Part shown: positions 1-12,271 of the stretch, one piece after another
Position numbering within the stretch: the first letter of the stretch is position 1
How the letters are laid out: every line of letters starts with the position of its first letter
NCBI GenBank assembly: GCA_022495005.1
Contig: JAGYXB010001355.1
Location: 56,881-120,880, forward strand
Length of the DNA stretch: 64,000 bases
Direction of reading: 5' to 3'
Source of the DNA: Rhyacophila brunnea
Taxonomy: Eukaryota > Arthropoda > Insecta > Trichoptera > Rhyacophilidae
Program-made: the position numbers and the translations under genes
Notes under the pieces: model-generated
What the model was told of the DNA's origin: nothing
What the model saw: the letters and a program-made list of their open reading frames with translations, nothing else
Databases searched by the model: none

Positions 1-186
1 GTTAATCGATTTCAAGATTAGTACTGGATAAACATCCACCGGACAAACAAGAATACGACCTAATAAAAACGTTGTCTAGCTAGTCGAGAAGTTAGTTAAA
101 AATCTTCAATCGTCCAATACAAATTTTGGACTAACAAGAAAAAATTTGTACTAGACAAACAAGAATATGAGCTAATAAACACATGG
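1..186 (-). repeat. TACAACG family, two partial copies
   Basis: 1-75 ends AATAAAAACGTTGT and 76-186 repeats the AGCTAGTCGAGAAGTTAGTT and GACAAACAAGAATATGAGCT parts. Both are in the minus orientation and truncated by the window edge or by rearrangement. Confidence 0.65.
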
Positions 187-2002
187 TAAAATATCTTCTT
201 GGCCAAGCAAACTATGTACGTGGCATAATATCCAAGGCATTGGTACTCTGCTATGACTAGCCCAGGATATGAAAATGAACTTAAATTTGGTTGTAAATAT
301 TTGACATAAGGTGGTACCTAAGAGTAAAAATTTAATGAAATTACTAATATACTCGTAGATATAATATATATTGCATTCCTAATTCTTCATCACACAAATT
401 AGTCAGTACATTATTTTATTATTAATTATACCTAATATATTATAATAATATAAATTTAATGCCAAATGTTACAATAATAATACGCGGGTGGTAACTCATT
501 TTTATATTAGCCTTAGTTATCGACAAAATATTAGAACATTTTGTATTACAATTAAAACAGTTATCGGGTGTTAAAAATAAACAAAAAGTATCACAACCCA
601 TTTAGTGATTCGATAAGTATTTCTAAGTTACGGTAGACTGAAAAAGAAGGTTTAAGCTTTAGTATACCATATATTATAATAATAATATTATAATGAGTGC
701 TTTTGTATTTATGACATAAAAGTACCCTAAATTTCTAATCATTCTTAACACATATAAATTATAATCACCGTTAGTACATATTTATTCTGTATTCAATACT
801 CTTGAATGAAATATATAGATATATAATTTATATGACGGAAAAAAACCGTTACAGCTTGTTTTTAATTATATTACATGCTATATCTCGAAACAAGAATTGC
901 TCTCTTCAATGTCCTAAGGACTAGGTACAATACTTTCAATTATTATAGGTTGTTTTGTGCGATTAAAACATTTTAGATATAAATGATATTAATATGCATT
1001 TATGAGAATCTGTATAAATTCCTTTATTGAAAAAATAGATAAGTATGACTTTTATAAATTATGAAAATTACCTGTCTTAAACCTTAGTGCTCTTTATACG
1101 TATATATTATACATTACTAACATTATTATGTTAAATACAATAGGTACATAAAAAATTAGGTAGGTACCTACTATTTTTATAAAAATGTTATATCACAACA
1201 ATACCTACGAACAACAAAAACCATTATATAAATAGTGTGGGTAGATTTTAAGATTTTAAGAATTATTCTTCTTTTCTTGAAAACATTTTTTTAGCAAAAG
1301 AAAGCAATGAAGACAAAAGAATTAAATTGAATATATTGGGAGTTTTTCTGGGAAAACACAGTGATTCTTAAACTTACCGTCGACAGGTATCACAAGAAGA
1401 TAACAGTTTGAATATCTTTATTTTATAAATCTCCCGCTAAAAACCGGTGTTTGGTAAAGGTTGTAGAGAAAATATTTAGTGTATTATAAAATTGTGAATA
1501 CATTTTTTTGTTTCATAAAACATCCATAGATAGTCAATGTGATAAAATGTAAAATTAAAAAACATAAAAAATTAAATAAACCCAGCGTATTAAATAAGTA
1601 AACCATTAATGATTCATTTATAACAAGCTTAAAATCTTTTCTTTGAAAATTATTTTTAAGGCCTTAATGAAAAAGAATGCCTTAAATTAGTATTACAACC
1701 TGTATTTTTTATGTAAAGCATAACAAATAGACATTATTCATTATTTAGAAATACAATAATTATCATATACCATTCCAAACAGTTCCTGTCGTAATCGAGC
1801 AAACTACGAGACCCTAAGTTCAGATGTGAAGAATCAGTAGTTATTTATGACTGGGAATGTCTCAAGAGCAGATACCTAAGACTAAGTTTGCCACATAGTT
1901 AAGTGTGTTTTAATCGAGTTTATAAAGACTTTCTAATAAAAGTGCTGGAGAGAGGACTACTGTAGGCAGTGATACACAAGGGTATCATAAGCAATTTTAA
2001 GC

Positions 2003-2265
2003 GCACTTAAATTTCGACGTCAACCCCATCCGTCACCATCCATACGGCTGAGACTCTGGAGGGCCGTCTCCTGGGTCCTGGCATGGTGATTGAAATTCGA
2101 TAGGGTGTTTAGTTCACTGCCGAGATAGGTGACAATATTTGAAACTTCAACGGCAGTATTACCAAATCGGCAAAGTGACCGCGTACATTTAAGTCTACTT
2201 CATTCTTTTAGGTCAATGGCAATGGCTTCTGTTTTGGAAGGTGTGAAGGACATTCTCAATTGAAT
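2003..2265 (-). mobile_element. LINE reverse transcriptase remnant
   Basis: The minus-strand translation gives MSFTPSKTEAIAI and GNTAVEVSNIVTYLGSEL, the post-catalytic LxxSPxKTE and YLGS blocks of non-LTR reverse transcriptases. It abuts a plus-strand LINE scrap, so the locus is rearranged. Confidence 0.7.
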
Positions 2266-2284
2266 GGGGAAGGACTGAGAAGTT

Positions 2285-2352
2285 CTGCGTAGTATCAAAA
2301 CCAGGAAACTACAGTGTCTTGGCCATATTATGAGTAGGGGATGGCACAATAA
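2285..2352 (+). mobile_element. LINE C-terminal scrap
   Basis: Encodes SIKTRKLQCLGHIMSRG, the KxRKLxxLGHIMR motif near the C-terminus of RTE-like LINE proteins. Opposite in orientation to its neighbour. Confidence 0.6.
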
Positions 2353-2495
2353 GAAGAAAAAGGATAGTTTACTTAATCTTCCCCTTTCCCCCTCCCCCCA
2401 ATAGATGAAAATGAAGTCATGTAAAATCTTAAATAACAGTAAGTAATATAGACGTCAAAAGAGGCTTTCCAAAAATGTACCGCCAACGTAGAGAG

Positions 2496-3369
2496 TAGGG
2501 ATTGCAATACCAAATGAAAATATCAATACCGGTTTTTCGGTATTTCTTATTGAATACCGGTATTAATACCAGTATTCGTTAAAACATAAGTACTTATCAG
2601 TAAATATAGCTATTAGAATTTTTTTTAAAACATTATTTTATAAAGAAAAAACCTATCTACCTACATTTATTATGGTGACATTTAACAATATGTATTAATC
2701 ACAATATTATAGAATTGGTGATTTTTACAAATAATTTGAATATATTATTGATAATTTCAACTAAATCCGTCAATAAGGTAAATAAGCGCGCTGCAGGGAA
2801 AGCTTATTGATTTCAACACTTTTTGTACAATCATCAATAATATTATTATAGAATGATTGGACATTTGTCACGGATGTCTTTTATTTCGAAATAATATGAA
2901 TACGTGTATTAAATAAGGCTCTAAGTACCAAAAAGTAGTATTGCCTGTAGTTACGAAATACCGAGTCATTGCAGTAAAATTTCATGAAGCAGACCTTTTG
3001 AAAAATGTAGTTTTACAGTGTGAACCAATCACGGCAGCTTCTATAATTTTAGGTATTAAGAACTCGCAAATATCAATACACCATCGTCAGCTATTTTATA
3101 TTGAATGCCGTTGACCACTGCAGTGCTACTTACACCATTATAAATAAAACACGCCAACGGACTTACAACGTCGACAGGTTTAATTATTTTGCTGTATTTT
3201 TTTGACTTGGTTGAGGCACTTAGACTATAGTTGAAGTTGTTGGCGTTGGTATGTAGAACATTTTTCTATAAAAATGTCAGTTTTTATGTTTTTGGTACTT
3301 AGCGCCTTAATTAATACACGTATTCATATCAGTAATACCAGTTTTAAAATACCGGTATTGCAATCCCTA
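2496..3369. mobile_element. Non-autonomous hAT element with TAGGGATTGCAATACC ends
   Basis: An 874-bp element bounded by the exact 8-bp duplication GTAGAGAG (2488-2495 and 3370-3377). The ends TAGGGATTGCAATACC and GGTATTGCAATCCCTA are perfect inverted repeats of 16 bp. The flanking tracts are rich in ATACCGGTAT motifs. No transposase is seen; the one short open frame at 3274-3492 crosses the right end and is not a gene. Confidence 0.9.
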
Positions 3370-4011
3370 GTAGAGAGTATTACGTTTTTTAAGGTTACTG
3401 ATTCTACTGGTGTGGAAACTAGAAAGGTAATATTTTTGTTTAACAACATTAAATTTGAATACTATAATTATTGTTTTAAAGCAATTTATTAAATTTTATT
3501 ATTATAATGTAGATGAAAAGTTTTACAAAGCAAGGCAACGGCCACACACTCAACATATTCTTGGCTTGAAAAACACTGCTGGGAGATAGATGGTTGTCAA
3601 GTGAACAATGTTAGCTGTCAGAGCGCGAAAGGGACGAAGAAGGCGGTCTTATTTTTTGCCTGACGTGATATATTGATGGCAAGGTGGTGGGATGTGGCCA
3701 ATACCCTACACACTCATGACTGAAAAAGTGTTCCATATTAGCAACTGTTGCTTTAGAGATAGATACCTACCTACCTATATTTATGTAAGATTTTGAGAAT
3801 TATGTAAAGCCTTCAACGTTGGCATATTTTTTATTATTCATAATATATTTTAATGTAATCAAATCGTCAGCCAATATTGTTTTAGAAAATGGGTTATAAT
3901 TTAGTGTGACTGCAATACGGAATGACTTAAAGTTAATTTAATCATTGGTCTTAATAATATTTTTTTGGTTTCACTGTCAATAAATATATAAATGGTTTAC
4001 CAAAACGAAAT

Positions 4012-4212
4012 AATTAATGAACTATTTCTTTTATTCAACGAATAATTCACAAGATTTAAGATTGTAACATTTTTTATTGTAGATACATATTTGAAAAGAC
4101 ATTAGAGAAATATATAATCAATGGAAAAATCTTTTTGAAAAAAATACGATACCTAGCAGGATTCAAACCTGCACCCCTCAGGATGTGATTTTGACTACTA
4201 AGCTATAGTTTA
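4012..4212 (-). repeat. Repeat with internal tRNA-like core
   Basis: Shares the ACGAATAATTCACAAGATTT end with the other copies. The core GGTTTGAATCC (minus strand, near 4160) is a decayed B box. Confidence 0.6.
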
Positions 4213-4989
4213 ATTAAATTCGAATCACGATGGGCATTTTTTTTAAAATTATTCTAGTGGTTGTACCTATATTATAATATATTATGCATTACCTACCTAT
4301 ATTAATTGTATATCGTCACTGTACAGGCCAATTGTCGTAACCCTCAATTTTCACCGAAGTGACATTTTGATGGTAATGGACTTATTGTATAATTTTACAC
4401 GAGTACCTATCATAAATTCCAAAAAATATTTCATATCAAAATAATTCAAAACTATTTTTTAAACAATTTGTAACTTGACAAAAAATATTCCAGCCAACTG
4501 TTGTAACCCCTAAACGTAAGCCACTGGTGTGTCAATAAAAGAAAATTTTCAATTCGTAATAAAATAATATACCTATATAAAATAATAAATAAACAGTGTA
4601 TAAAATATGTAGTAAATCCAATGCCATAGCTTTTTTCACTTCATGAACAATTTGATAATTGAGGTATACGAAAATTGGCTTAGACAGTGAAGATATAGAT
4701 AAAAATAAAATAATAATTATACATTTTTTTCTTTTGATGTGTGTCCTAGTATACAAAAATGTATGTTACATAACTACTTAAAATAATATTATTAGATACG
4801 TAAATTTAAAAAAAACCGTACTTTTTTTGTAGTTATATAATAATAGAGGGCCAAATTACACCTCATCAATTATATGAAAACAGTTTACAACGTTTACCTA
4901 ACAACTAGCCTTGAAACTCATTGACAGTAGTGTAACAGTATAAGTAAAATAATCACATAAGCATCTAGGCTTTAAGAAAATCGTATAAA

Positions 4990-5062
4990 TAAATTGTGAA
5001 TTCAACGGGAATTGAACTCGGACACCCAGTGAAAAAATAAATGCCTTACTATAACGCTTCCA
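4990..5062 (-). repeat. tRNA-like remnant
   Basis: The minus strand has GAGTTCAATTCCC as a B box, with a weak A box upstream. Not a functional tRNA. Confidence 0.35.
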
Positions 5063-5573
5063 GATATTATTATGTACGTATTACGATCCTTTGTGGAAAA
5101 TGAATATATCCGCGAAGCGCATGATTAGCTAAGCTTGTTGGAAAGTTTCAAAAACTTTTCGTGTTTTTTATAACCTGTCGTTTTTAAGTCTAAGAAAATT
5201 ATTATACCACAACTTTTCTAAACATTCCAAAACCTGCCATAAAATTTGAAGAAATAAGACATGGAACAGATATAATATATTAATGGGAAGGATTTATGTC
5301 CAATGGATTTTTTTGTTCGGGGAAAATGAATATTATTAGATATATTTTACTTTTCACACAATATATAGGACATAGCTTATGTAAGTAATAAACACATAGG
5401 TGAACGATTATATAATAATTATCAAGATATTATAACAGAAACTTTGTTGTTTGGGTTGAAGTACGTTATACACTGGTTTTACCTTGGGATTATGTAATAA
5501 TTAATATTGGCTGGTGGTACGTGAATTTTGTCGTGACAGGCGGCGAATTTGTTCGGACGCGCCTATACATTCA

Positions 5574-6427
5574 AGGGTTAGGTTAGGTTAGATAAAGTTT
5601 TCATTCTTGGATTCATGAATTTTGCCAAAATCAACTATGAAAATTGAATTAATGTTCATATTGAATCTAATAAAATTGGAGACGGTCATCTCTTTCCGAT
5701 AAAAAGCTCACGGCGAATTGTGCCACGGTGAAATGGTTTACGTACAATTTAAGTTGCAGACTAACTATTATCGTTTTCTTTAACCCATTCATGCGTAGAA
5801 GTAACTGTACTTTTTCCGTTATGTTAAAAGTTGTGAAATTTTTGTTGTGCATACCTATCTAGCCTTCCTCGATCGTTTCGTTTCAAATTTACAAATATTA
5901 TAATGAGTTAAATATAATATTTTTCTCCCTAATTTTGTCAATCACAGGATTCATGATGACAGTTGTATGGAATCAGTGTGCACGTCAATCTGTGTATGAA
6001 AATAGTTATCATCATCAACGGTACTACAACGAAATATGGAGAACCTCTGTATGATAAATAACATCCAGTTATTGTCTCTACTACCCGCTGCCTGCCTCGG
6101 GCATACTTCAGGAATTTGAATAAAAATGACGCGTACTAATGTAATAAATCAGTCAATAAACCATTATCTCGAAAAGAATATCGATGTCACCTATGCTTAT
6201 TTATATTTGGAAACAGTCTGTGAGAAAACTATAGGGAATGTTTTAGATCGATAGCATCATTAAAAATGAAAAATGGTTTTAAAAGAACATTTGGTACAAG
6301 TCAGGTTATGTGAAGCCAGGCGGGAACCACGCTAATTTTCAATTGATTCATGAAATTCAAATTCAAAAAATTCATGAAGTCAAGAATGAAAACCTAACTT
6401 AACCTACTCTAACTTAACCTAACCTAA
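5574..6427. mobile_element. Inverted-repeat element with TTAGG-type runs
   Basis: The left end has GGGTTAGGTTAGGTTAG then TTTTCATTCTTGG and TTCATGAATTTT. The right end carries the same order inverted: AAATTCATGAA, CAAGAATGAAAA, then CTAACTTAACC runs ending AACCTAACCTAAC. The TTAGG unit equals the insect telomere repeat, but its place inside inverted arms points to a transposon tip rather than telomere DNA. Confidence 0.6.
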
Positions 6428-6537
6428 CAAATAATCCAATATATCGGCTATTTTCAAAATTTGTTTGCCGCTGGCTTTCTTTAAGTAAACCGACAAGAAT
6501 CAAAAATTTAAGGATACGTAATGATTGTAGTGTGGAT

Positions 6538-7266
6538 TAGGGAATTCAATCCCGAGTCAAAATTCTGATCCCGGGATTTCGGGATTACAATTTGACAATC
6601 CCGGGATCCCGGGACTGGTCCCGGGATTGGCATTTTTTCCATTGTTAATATAATTTTTTTATATTTGCAAATAGCATTGATAAAATCGGTCAAAAATAAA
6701 TCTAGTATAATTTATACTATTTAAGACATTTATTGTTAATATTGTATACATTAAATCTTGGAAATACACAAGTTTAATGGAGTAAATAATATTGTAATAT
6801 AAATAATAATGTGAATTTAATAGGAGATTGCTGTTTCTGATAGTAAAGACTTAATGGATGGATTAGCGAGATTTAAAATAGTGGCGTACTTATTGCCTTT
6901 CCGCTTCATAAATCTAATTAGTCAGCCAAATGATCTCACGGTGGAATTACTTTGTTAAAAGTGCGAAGCATTGCTTTTTTCCAATCTTTCTCATTTTTAA
7001 TAATTTATGTGAAAAAATAAAATGAATCGGCAGCCTACACATGGGTATAAATCAAACTTCATTCAAACTCAGTTTATTTCTAATGTAGTTATTTTTTATT
7101 AAAAGTATTTTTTCTGTTATGTTTTCGCTTTTATTTTATTTTCCATAAAAATTTATAAAAAAATCAATCCCGAAATCCCGGGATTATGTTTATCAATCCC
7201 GGGATTCAAATGTATCGAAAATAGCTCGGGATCCCAGGATTCGGGATCCCGGGATTGGAATCCCTA
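6538..7266. mobile_element. Non-autonomous hAT element with CCCGGGAT subterminal repeats
   Basis: A 729-bp element bounded by the exact 8-bp target duplication GTGTGGAT (6530-6537 and 7267-7274). Its ends are TAGGGAATTCAATCCCG and CGGGATTGGAATCCCTA, imperfect inverted repeats. Many copies of CCCGGGAT or ATCCCGGG cluster within about 90 bp of each end, resembling transposase binding arrays. The centre is AT-rich without coding capacity. The 8-bp duplication and ends place it in the hAT superfamily. Confidence 0.88.
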
Positions 7267-7904
7267 GTGTGGATATTGATATAACCGGAAGTTGGCGATA
7301 GTTGAATGTGACAGTTATTGTTCAATGTTGGTCTACCATTTTTTTTATATTATAGAAAAAAATTACGAATATTGAAATAATATTTTTAATTGTAATATTG
7401 TATTCTCAAACGATTTTTTTTTTAAATTGATACGAGTACTCATCTAAACAGTGAAGTTTCTGGGATTGTATTCAAATATTAATGATTCTGAAGTTTTTGA
7501 AAACAATAGTTATATTATTGCAGGTATAACTTGAACATAAAATCGGCATAAATGATTCAGTTTAACTGGAGTTTAGAGAATTGATGACAAGAACCAAACA
7601 ATAAAGACCAAATGATCGATAGAAGTGATATAATGCAATAAATTTCTTGTAACTAAAGTTTACGATTTCTATTGAGAGAGGTCTGGCAAGTATCTAAAAC
7701 TAATCATTAACTCAATTGAATAGTTGACTAAATGTTATCGACTGCTTGAAAATTAGCTTAATTCACAATAAAATTTTAGAGCGTTAAGTACCACTACTAA
7801 TAAAGCATAATCTGTGTAAGTGTAACTTAATAGATTATAGGGAATTGATTATTAATATTATGTGACATTAACGAAGAGTAAATATTTTTTTTTACTAATA
7901 TAGT

Positions 7905-7985
7905 AAAACAACAATGCCTGAGCAGTAAGTATTGTGTTAGTTTCTAAAGTTGTACGTTTTAGGTTCAAATCCTGAGTTCGTAAAA
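7905..7985 (+). repeat. tRNA-like remnant
   Basis: GGTTCAAATCC resembles a B box, and an upstream GCAGTAAGTATTG could be a decayed A box. No tRNA fold. Confidence 0.35.
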
Positions 7986-8223
7986 TTTACAAAATTCACC
8001 TAATAAGTTTCAAACATCGATATTTCGCAAAATAATCTATTAACACAACCTTTATTCACTGAAGGCCAACAATTACCTACTGCTTAAAGCCCAACATAAC
8101 ATATAGAGCAATATTAATAAAATATTATGTTATAGAATACAATTTTATCATTAAGTTAAAAATAGAAAAAAAAATACGACTTAATTAATAAATAACGTAA
8201 ACGTAAAATCTTAGGGGTACATT

Positions 8224-8568
8224 GGTACGACCGCGTTACAAACACCCGAGTTCGTGAGCAGACACAACAGCCTTTGCTGATTGAAGTTATCACAAAGAGA
8301 AGATTTACGTGGCTGGGACATGTATTCCGGATGCCGCCAAAGAGTGCGGCACTTCGTACCCTTGTGGCACAGCCTCAAGGGTTCCGTCGCCGTGGCCGGC
8401 CCTCCCTCACCCTGCAGCGATGCTACAAAAGCAACCTACGCGCTGCAGGTCAGACATGGCGGGAGGCGCAGGAGTTGGCGATGGACCGAGGGAAGTGGCG
8501 CCAACTTGTGCTTGCCCTATGCCCCAACGTTGGGACGTGACAGGGTAAAAGAAGAAGAAGAAGAATAA
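8224..8568 (+). mobile_element. LINE 3' end
   Basis: An open frame encodes ITKRRFTWLGHVFRMPPK, GRRRGRPSLTLQR-like and AQELAMDRGKWRQLV, the C-terminal block of non-LTR polyproteins. It ends in a stop followed by a GAA-repeat tail. 5'-truncated. Two other frames are also open here and are shadows. Confidence 0.82.
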
Positions 8569-10287
8569 CGTACCAAATTAAAAAAAAAATGTTAAGTAGG
8601 TTACACAATAACATTTTTTTTCTGCAATAGAGGTATCGAACATGTCAATAGAAGAACTATTTGAAAGATAATGAATACTTGGTATTGAATAATGAATAGA
8701 GAAGTCGTATTTTTAAATGTCAACATGAAAAGGTTCACAGTTTTTTGTCTGTCTAGTGGAGGCGCGAAACTGGATCATACTTATTATGATTTTCTTTAAA
8801 ACTAGACATTCAATGAAAACTATTAATATAATAATTAGTGAAAAGGAGAAGATGATTGCATTTAAAGATATCCGTAATATGATTGATACATAACAGAAAT
8901 AACAGGGGACCTAAATGAGGTCTTCGAGAAACTCCAGATATGCCATGAAATAAAAATTTACAATTTTTTTGCGATAAATATTTCACGGTTTTGAGCTGAA
9001 CAATAAATTACTATTTGGTTATTATATTCCGCACAAAATTGATTCCAATTAATGTGGACGTGTAATCAGGAAACAAAGAAAAGATGATAATCTGATGGTA
9101 ATTGGTAGAAAGAATATTGTGGATGTAGATTTTATAGGTTGATCACTCTGTTGTCACAATGACAAGTTTTTAAGAGGTACTAGTAAGTAATAGCATATAC
9201 AAATTACTTTGGTAGTATTTTATCCGATAACAGCTGATATAATTAACTCTTATTTATGTGGAAGAGAAAGGCATATGACAGTATAGGCGCAGATATTATT
9301 TTGATGAAGCAACTTCCATAAATGGTTATATCTCTAAAGATATGGGGATCGGCCTAAAATGTACAGAGGACTGCAATTTAGTCACCAACTTTAAGTGAAA
9401 GAGAGCACCGTGAGAAGAACAACGAAAGTCATCTTCTGTTCAAATTTTATTTTTAACTCAAATTGTTATCTTAAACGAGGGATCGGCAACGGGTCGCTCA
9501 CAGAGAATATTTGATATTAGCTCACCGGTGTTTAAAAATTTCGTCAACAAAAATAAAATAATATAATATTATAAAATAACCCATTTGAAATTAAAAATTG
9601 AAGATTTCCTGAAAATAAAACGTTACGAAAATCATTATAATTAATCTTAAGAAAAATAGGCCTTTGGCGATGTCGTCAAAAGAAAAAAATATATTGGCAT
9701 TTTGTTGGTAAGTTTTCCAGAAAACTTTAAAATTTTCCTTTAAAGATGAAATAATGTGATCGTTTTTCTCAGTGAAAATTTGATGGTCAAATTAGATTTC
9801 TTTTATTGCTCAATAAAAGTTTTTATCGGGGTCAGTCAGGAGTTTTTTTAGGACAATTTCTAGAAAACACGGCTTACTTTTTAAAAACCTACAAAGATAA
9901 ACATATTATTAAGTAGGTTTTTTAAATGATTTAAATGAAAAAATCAAGACAAAATCATTACATCAACATAAAATGATAATATGATCAGCGCAGTAATAAT
10001 TGTATGAAATTTTGTATTACGGAAATTTGATAATATAATGAAAAATCGTTACTTTTGTATGATTTTCCAAACGTTATAGTGGAAGAATGAAAACTTAAAC
10101 GTTAATAATTAAAGCAATTAAAGCTTATCTATGCACTCATAAAAAGTGTTCTGCGACATTAGTGGAATTTGTGGCATTAGCAACGGCTGGTAATATCTGT
10201 CATACATTAATTTAATATACCTGAAATTACTAATACCGAATGTATAAAAATGGAAAATTAAATTTAAAATAATATAAATACTTATTT

Positions 10288-10680
10288 AAAGCAGACCATA
10301 AAGCCACGTTATCACTTAGCGATTTTTGTTGTTCAACTCGTTGTTGAATTTTAAACAAGAAATCGAGATGAATGTTTCCACGTATCGATTTAACTTAATC
10401 TGATAGTCGTAATCAGGAAAACGTTAAGTGAATTTAACAAGTTTGACGTGCATTGCGAGCTTTTTTCACTTAGCATCTTAAATACTGTAAATAATTTGCA
10501 AGGTGACCAGTTGACCCGAATGATAATTCACTGTTGAACAATTATAAGTATAAAATACCCCAACTTTATTAACTCCGAGTTTGTTAAAATATCGTGTCCA
10601 TGACGTTGTTTCTATGATGATAATATACAGTTGAACGACAAAAATTGCCACATGAGAACGCGTCTTTATGATCTGCCTTA
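10288..10680. mobile_element. Small terminal-inverted-repeat element
   Basis: GCAGACCATAAAGCCACG near 10291 and CGCGTCTTTATGATCTGCC near 10660 are imperfect inverted repeats. The outer bases TTAAA and CTTA could come from a TTAA-type target but are not exact. No coding. Confidence 0.55.
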
Positions 10681-11040
10681 CATAAGTACATATATTTTTT
10701 AATCGAATTTTCTAAACATTTTGGAATTTGGAATATACGTAAATGGTTATATTAATATTCGTAAATTTTAAACAATTTGATTATTTAAAATAAAAGTTAT
10801 GTTTTTAATATCATAAATTTTGATAAGTATTGCTTTCGTTCTTTTATTGAAGCCAGAATATAAAATAAATATTAATCAATTGATAAGAGTAGTGTTTAAT
10901 TGGCAGAATTCCATACCATAATGCGCATTTCTATGACCTTTATTGGTTTTAAGGTATATTGGAGATAATAATAATTATTTTCAGCATGTAATTAATATCT
11001 AATGTATAAAAACTGACACACATACATAATATATAATTAT

Positions 11041-11496
11041 TATTAATATTACATGTTGCGGACCTCCAGTCTAAAAAATAATAGTCGTATTGTTCATCCA
11101 TTTCGCTAATTTAGAACCTCTTGAGCTGTATGTTATTCGATGTATTATGAAATGATGATTTGAGTTGCCCCATCACCACCCGCCATGTATATGCAGTCGC
11201 GATTTGTGCACGGCCATCTTTCATGACGCTATAAACGTGTCAGAATGAAACGATTTTAGTGCCACGCTTCCTTGTCCCGAAGCGATGCTGTACGGGACTG
11301 ATGTAGCAACCATGCACCATAGTGCTTTAAGTTTTAAGCTTAGAGTTTTAGAAAATATAAAAGAATCTTGACTTGCTCTGCCGTCATTTATCTTTAATGA
11401 CATGAAGTGTCTTCTGTACAAGACAGGAGTTAAAAGTAATGAATCTAAGGAGGGATCGTAATTATTCCATCTTCCATAGTCCATATGACGCAACAA
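11041..11496 (-). mobile_element. Possible LINE 3' remnant
   Basis: The frame contains FLRH-like LRHMDYGRWNNYDPSLDS and LTPVLYRRHFMSLKI, which resembles the RRxxxxLxFLYKI end of some non-LTR proteins. The remainder does not match clearly. GC is higher than in the flanks. Tentative. Confidence 0.35.
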
Positions 11497-12095
11497 ATTT
11501 TACAAATGCCTCAAAGAATGTTTGGATATTTGTAGGTATGAAACGCAGAACAAATTAATTAATAGAAATCCGATAGGCCATATACCAATACAGTAAATTT
11601 TGACGCAGGGTTTTGAATATGTAAGTGCCCTACAAAAATAAACCAAGCATTGTAGACGTGCAAAAGTGTGTGTAAACACCAATATTAAATGAGCGTCAAT
11701 GCATAAACCGAGAGCAGTTGTCAGTATAAGACGTATGACGTATTCTTGACACGTGTTTAAATTTATCCCGTATTCTTCCTTACTCGAGATCGGCTGCCTG
11801 CTTCTCCTTACCCGTTAGGTATTTCAGTTCCCATTATTTCTGAATTCCCTAGTGTGGAATAATGTTTATAAGGCCTGAGCATAACACACACACATTACTA
11901 ACGTGGCCGTACAATAATATTTTTGTGAAAAAAAAAAATTAGAAATTGACAGATAATAATAAATAACGTGTAATGTATTCATTTTTAAATGTAGTAGTAC
12001 CACGTTTATTTTATTACGTCACCACAAAATGAAATTGAATGAAAATTACAACATAATAACAATTACTCAAAATGATAAAAATAAATTTTACTAAC

Positions 12096-12271
12096 CTGTA
12101 TGATGTCAGTGGCAGCATAGAAATTTTCCGTGGGGGCCACGCCTTTTGCCGTCCCTGGGAAAGTCTCGTAGGGGGGCAGCCTGTTGACTGGGGGCGGTGG
12201 AGGAGGTAAATTGTAGAATGACGCGGAAGAGAAATTCACGTTATCTGGGAACCCGTTTATGTTTGAAAATC
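12096..12271 (-). CDS. Ddr: Ddr exon: cytoplasmic juxtamembrane region
   Basis: Enters in phase 1 after TTTTTATTAG and leaves in phase 0 at GTTAGTAAAA. The 58 codons include NFSSASFYNLPPPPPPVNRL, PPYETFPG and a final AATDIIQ. Polyproline and PPY-type motifs are typical of the DDR juxtamembrane region and could bind SH3 or WW domains, while the tyrosines are candidate phosphorylation sites (inference). In DDRs the kinase domain starts shortly after this point, so the next exon should carry the glycine-rich loop. I found no such exon in the remaining 12 kb, which fits a long final set of introns running out of the window. Confidence 0.92.

Larger units (their letters stand above)
1..12095 (-). 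other. Ddr intron (partial), before the kinase exons
   Basis: At least 12 kb of intron with no kinase-like exon on the minus strand. It holds two hAT-type elements, LINE pieces near 2.0-2.35, 8.2-8.6 and 11.0-11.5 kb, an inverted-repeat element with TTAGG runs (5574-6427), a small terminal-inverted-repeat element (10288-10680) and several tRNA-like remnants. The rest (for example 190-1990, 3380-4010, 7280-8220, 8570-10280 and 11500-12095) is AT-rich with nothing recognisable. Confidence 0.7.

Noticed and set aside
5574..5592. TTAGG run considered as telomere DNA
   Set aside because: Too short, and matched by an inverted partner at 6370-6427, so a transposon tip is the simpler reading.
9475..9540. 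GATCGGCAACGGGTCGCTCAC considered as a hAT tip
   Set aside because: No matching opposite end or target duplication found.
11160..11300. GC-rich block considered as a kinase exon
   Set aside because: No glycine loop, HRD or DFG motif in any minus-strand frame; it fits a retroelement remnant better.
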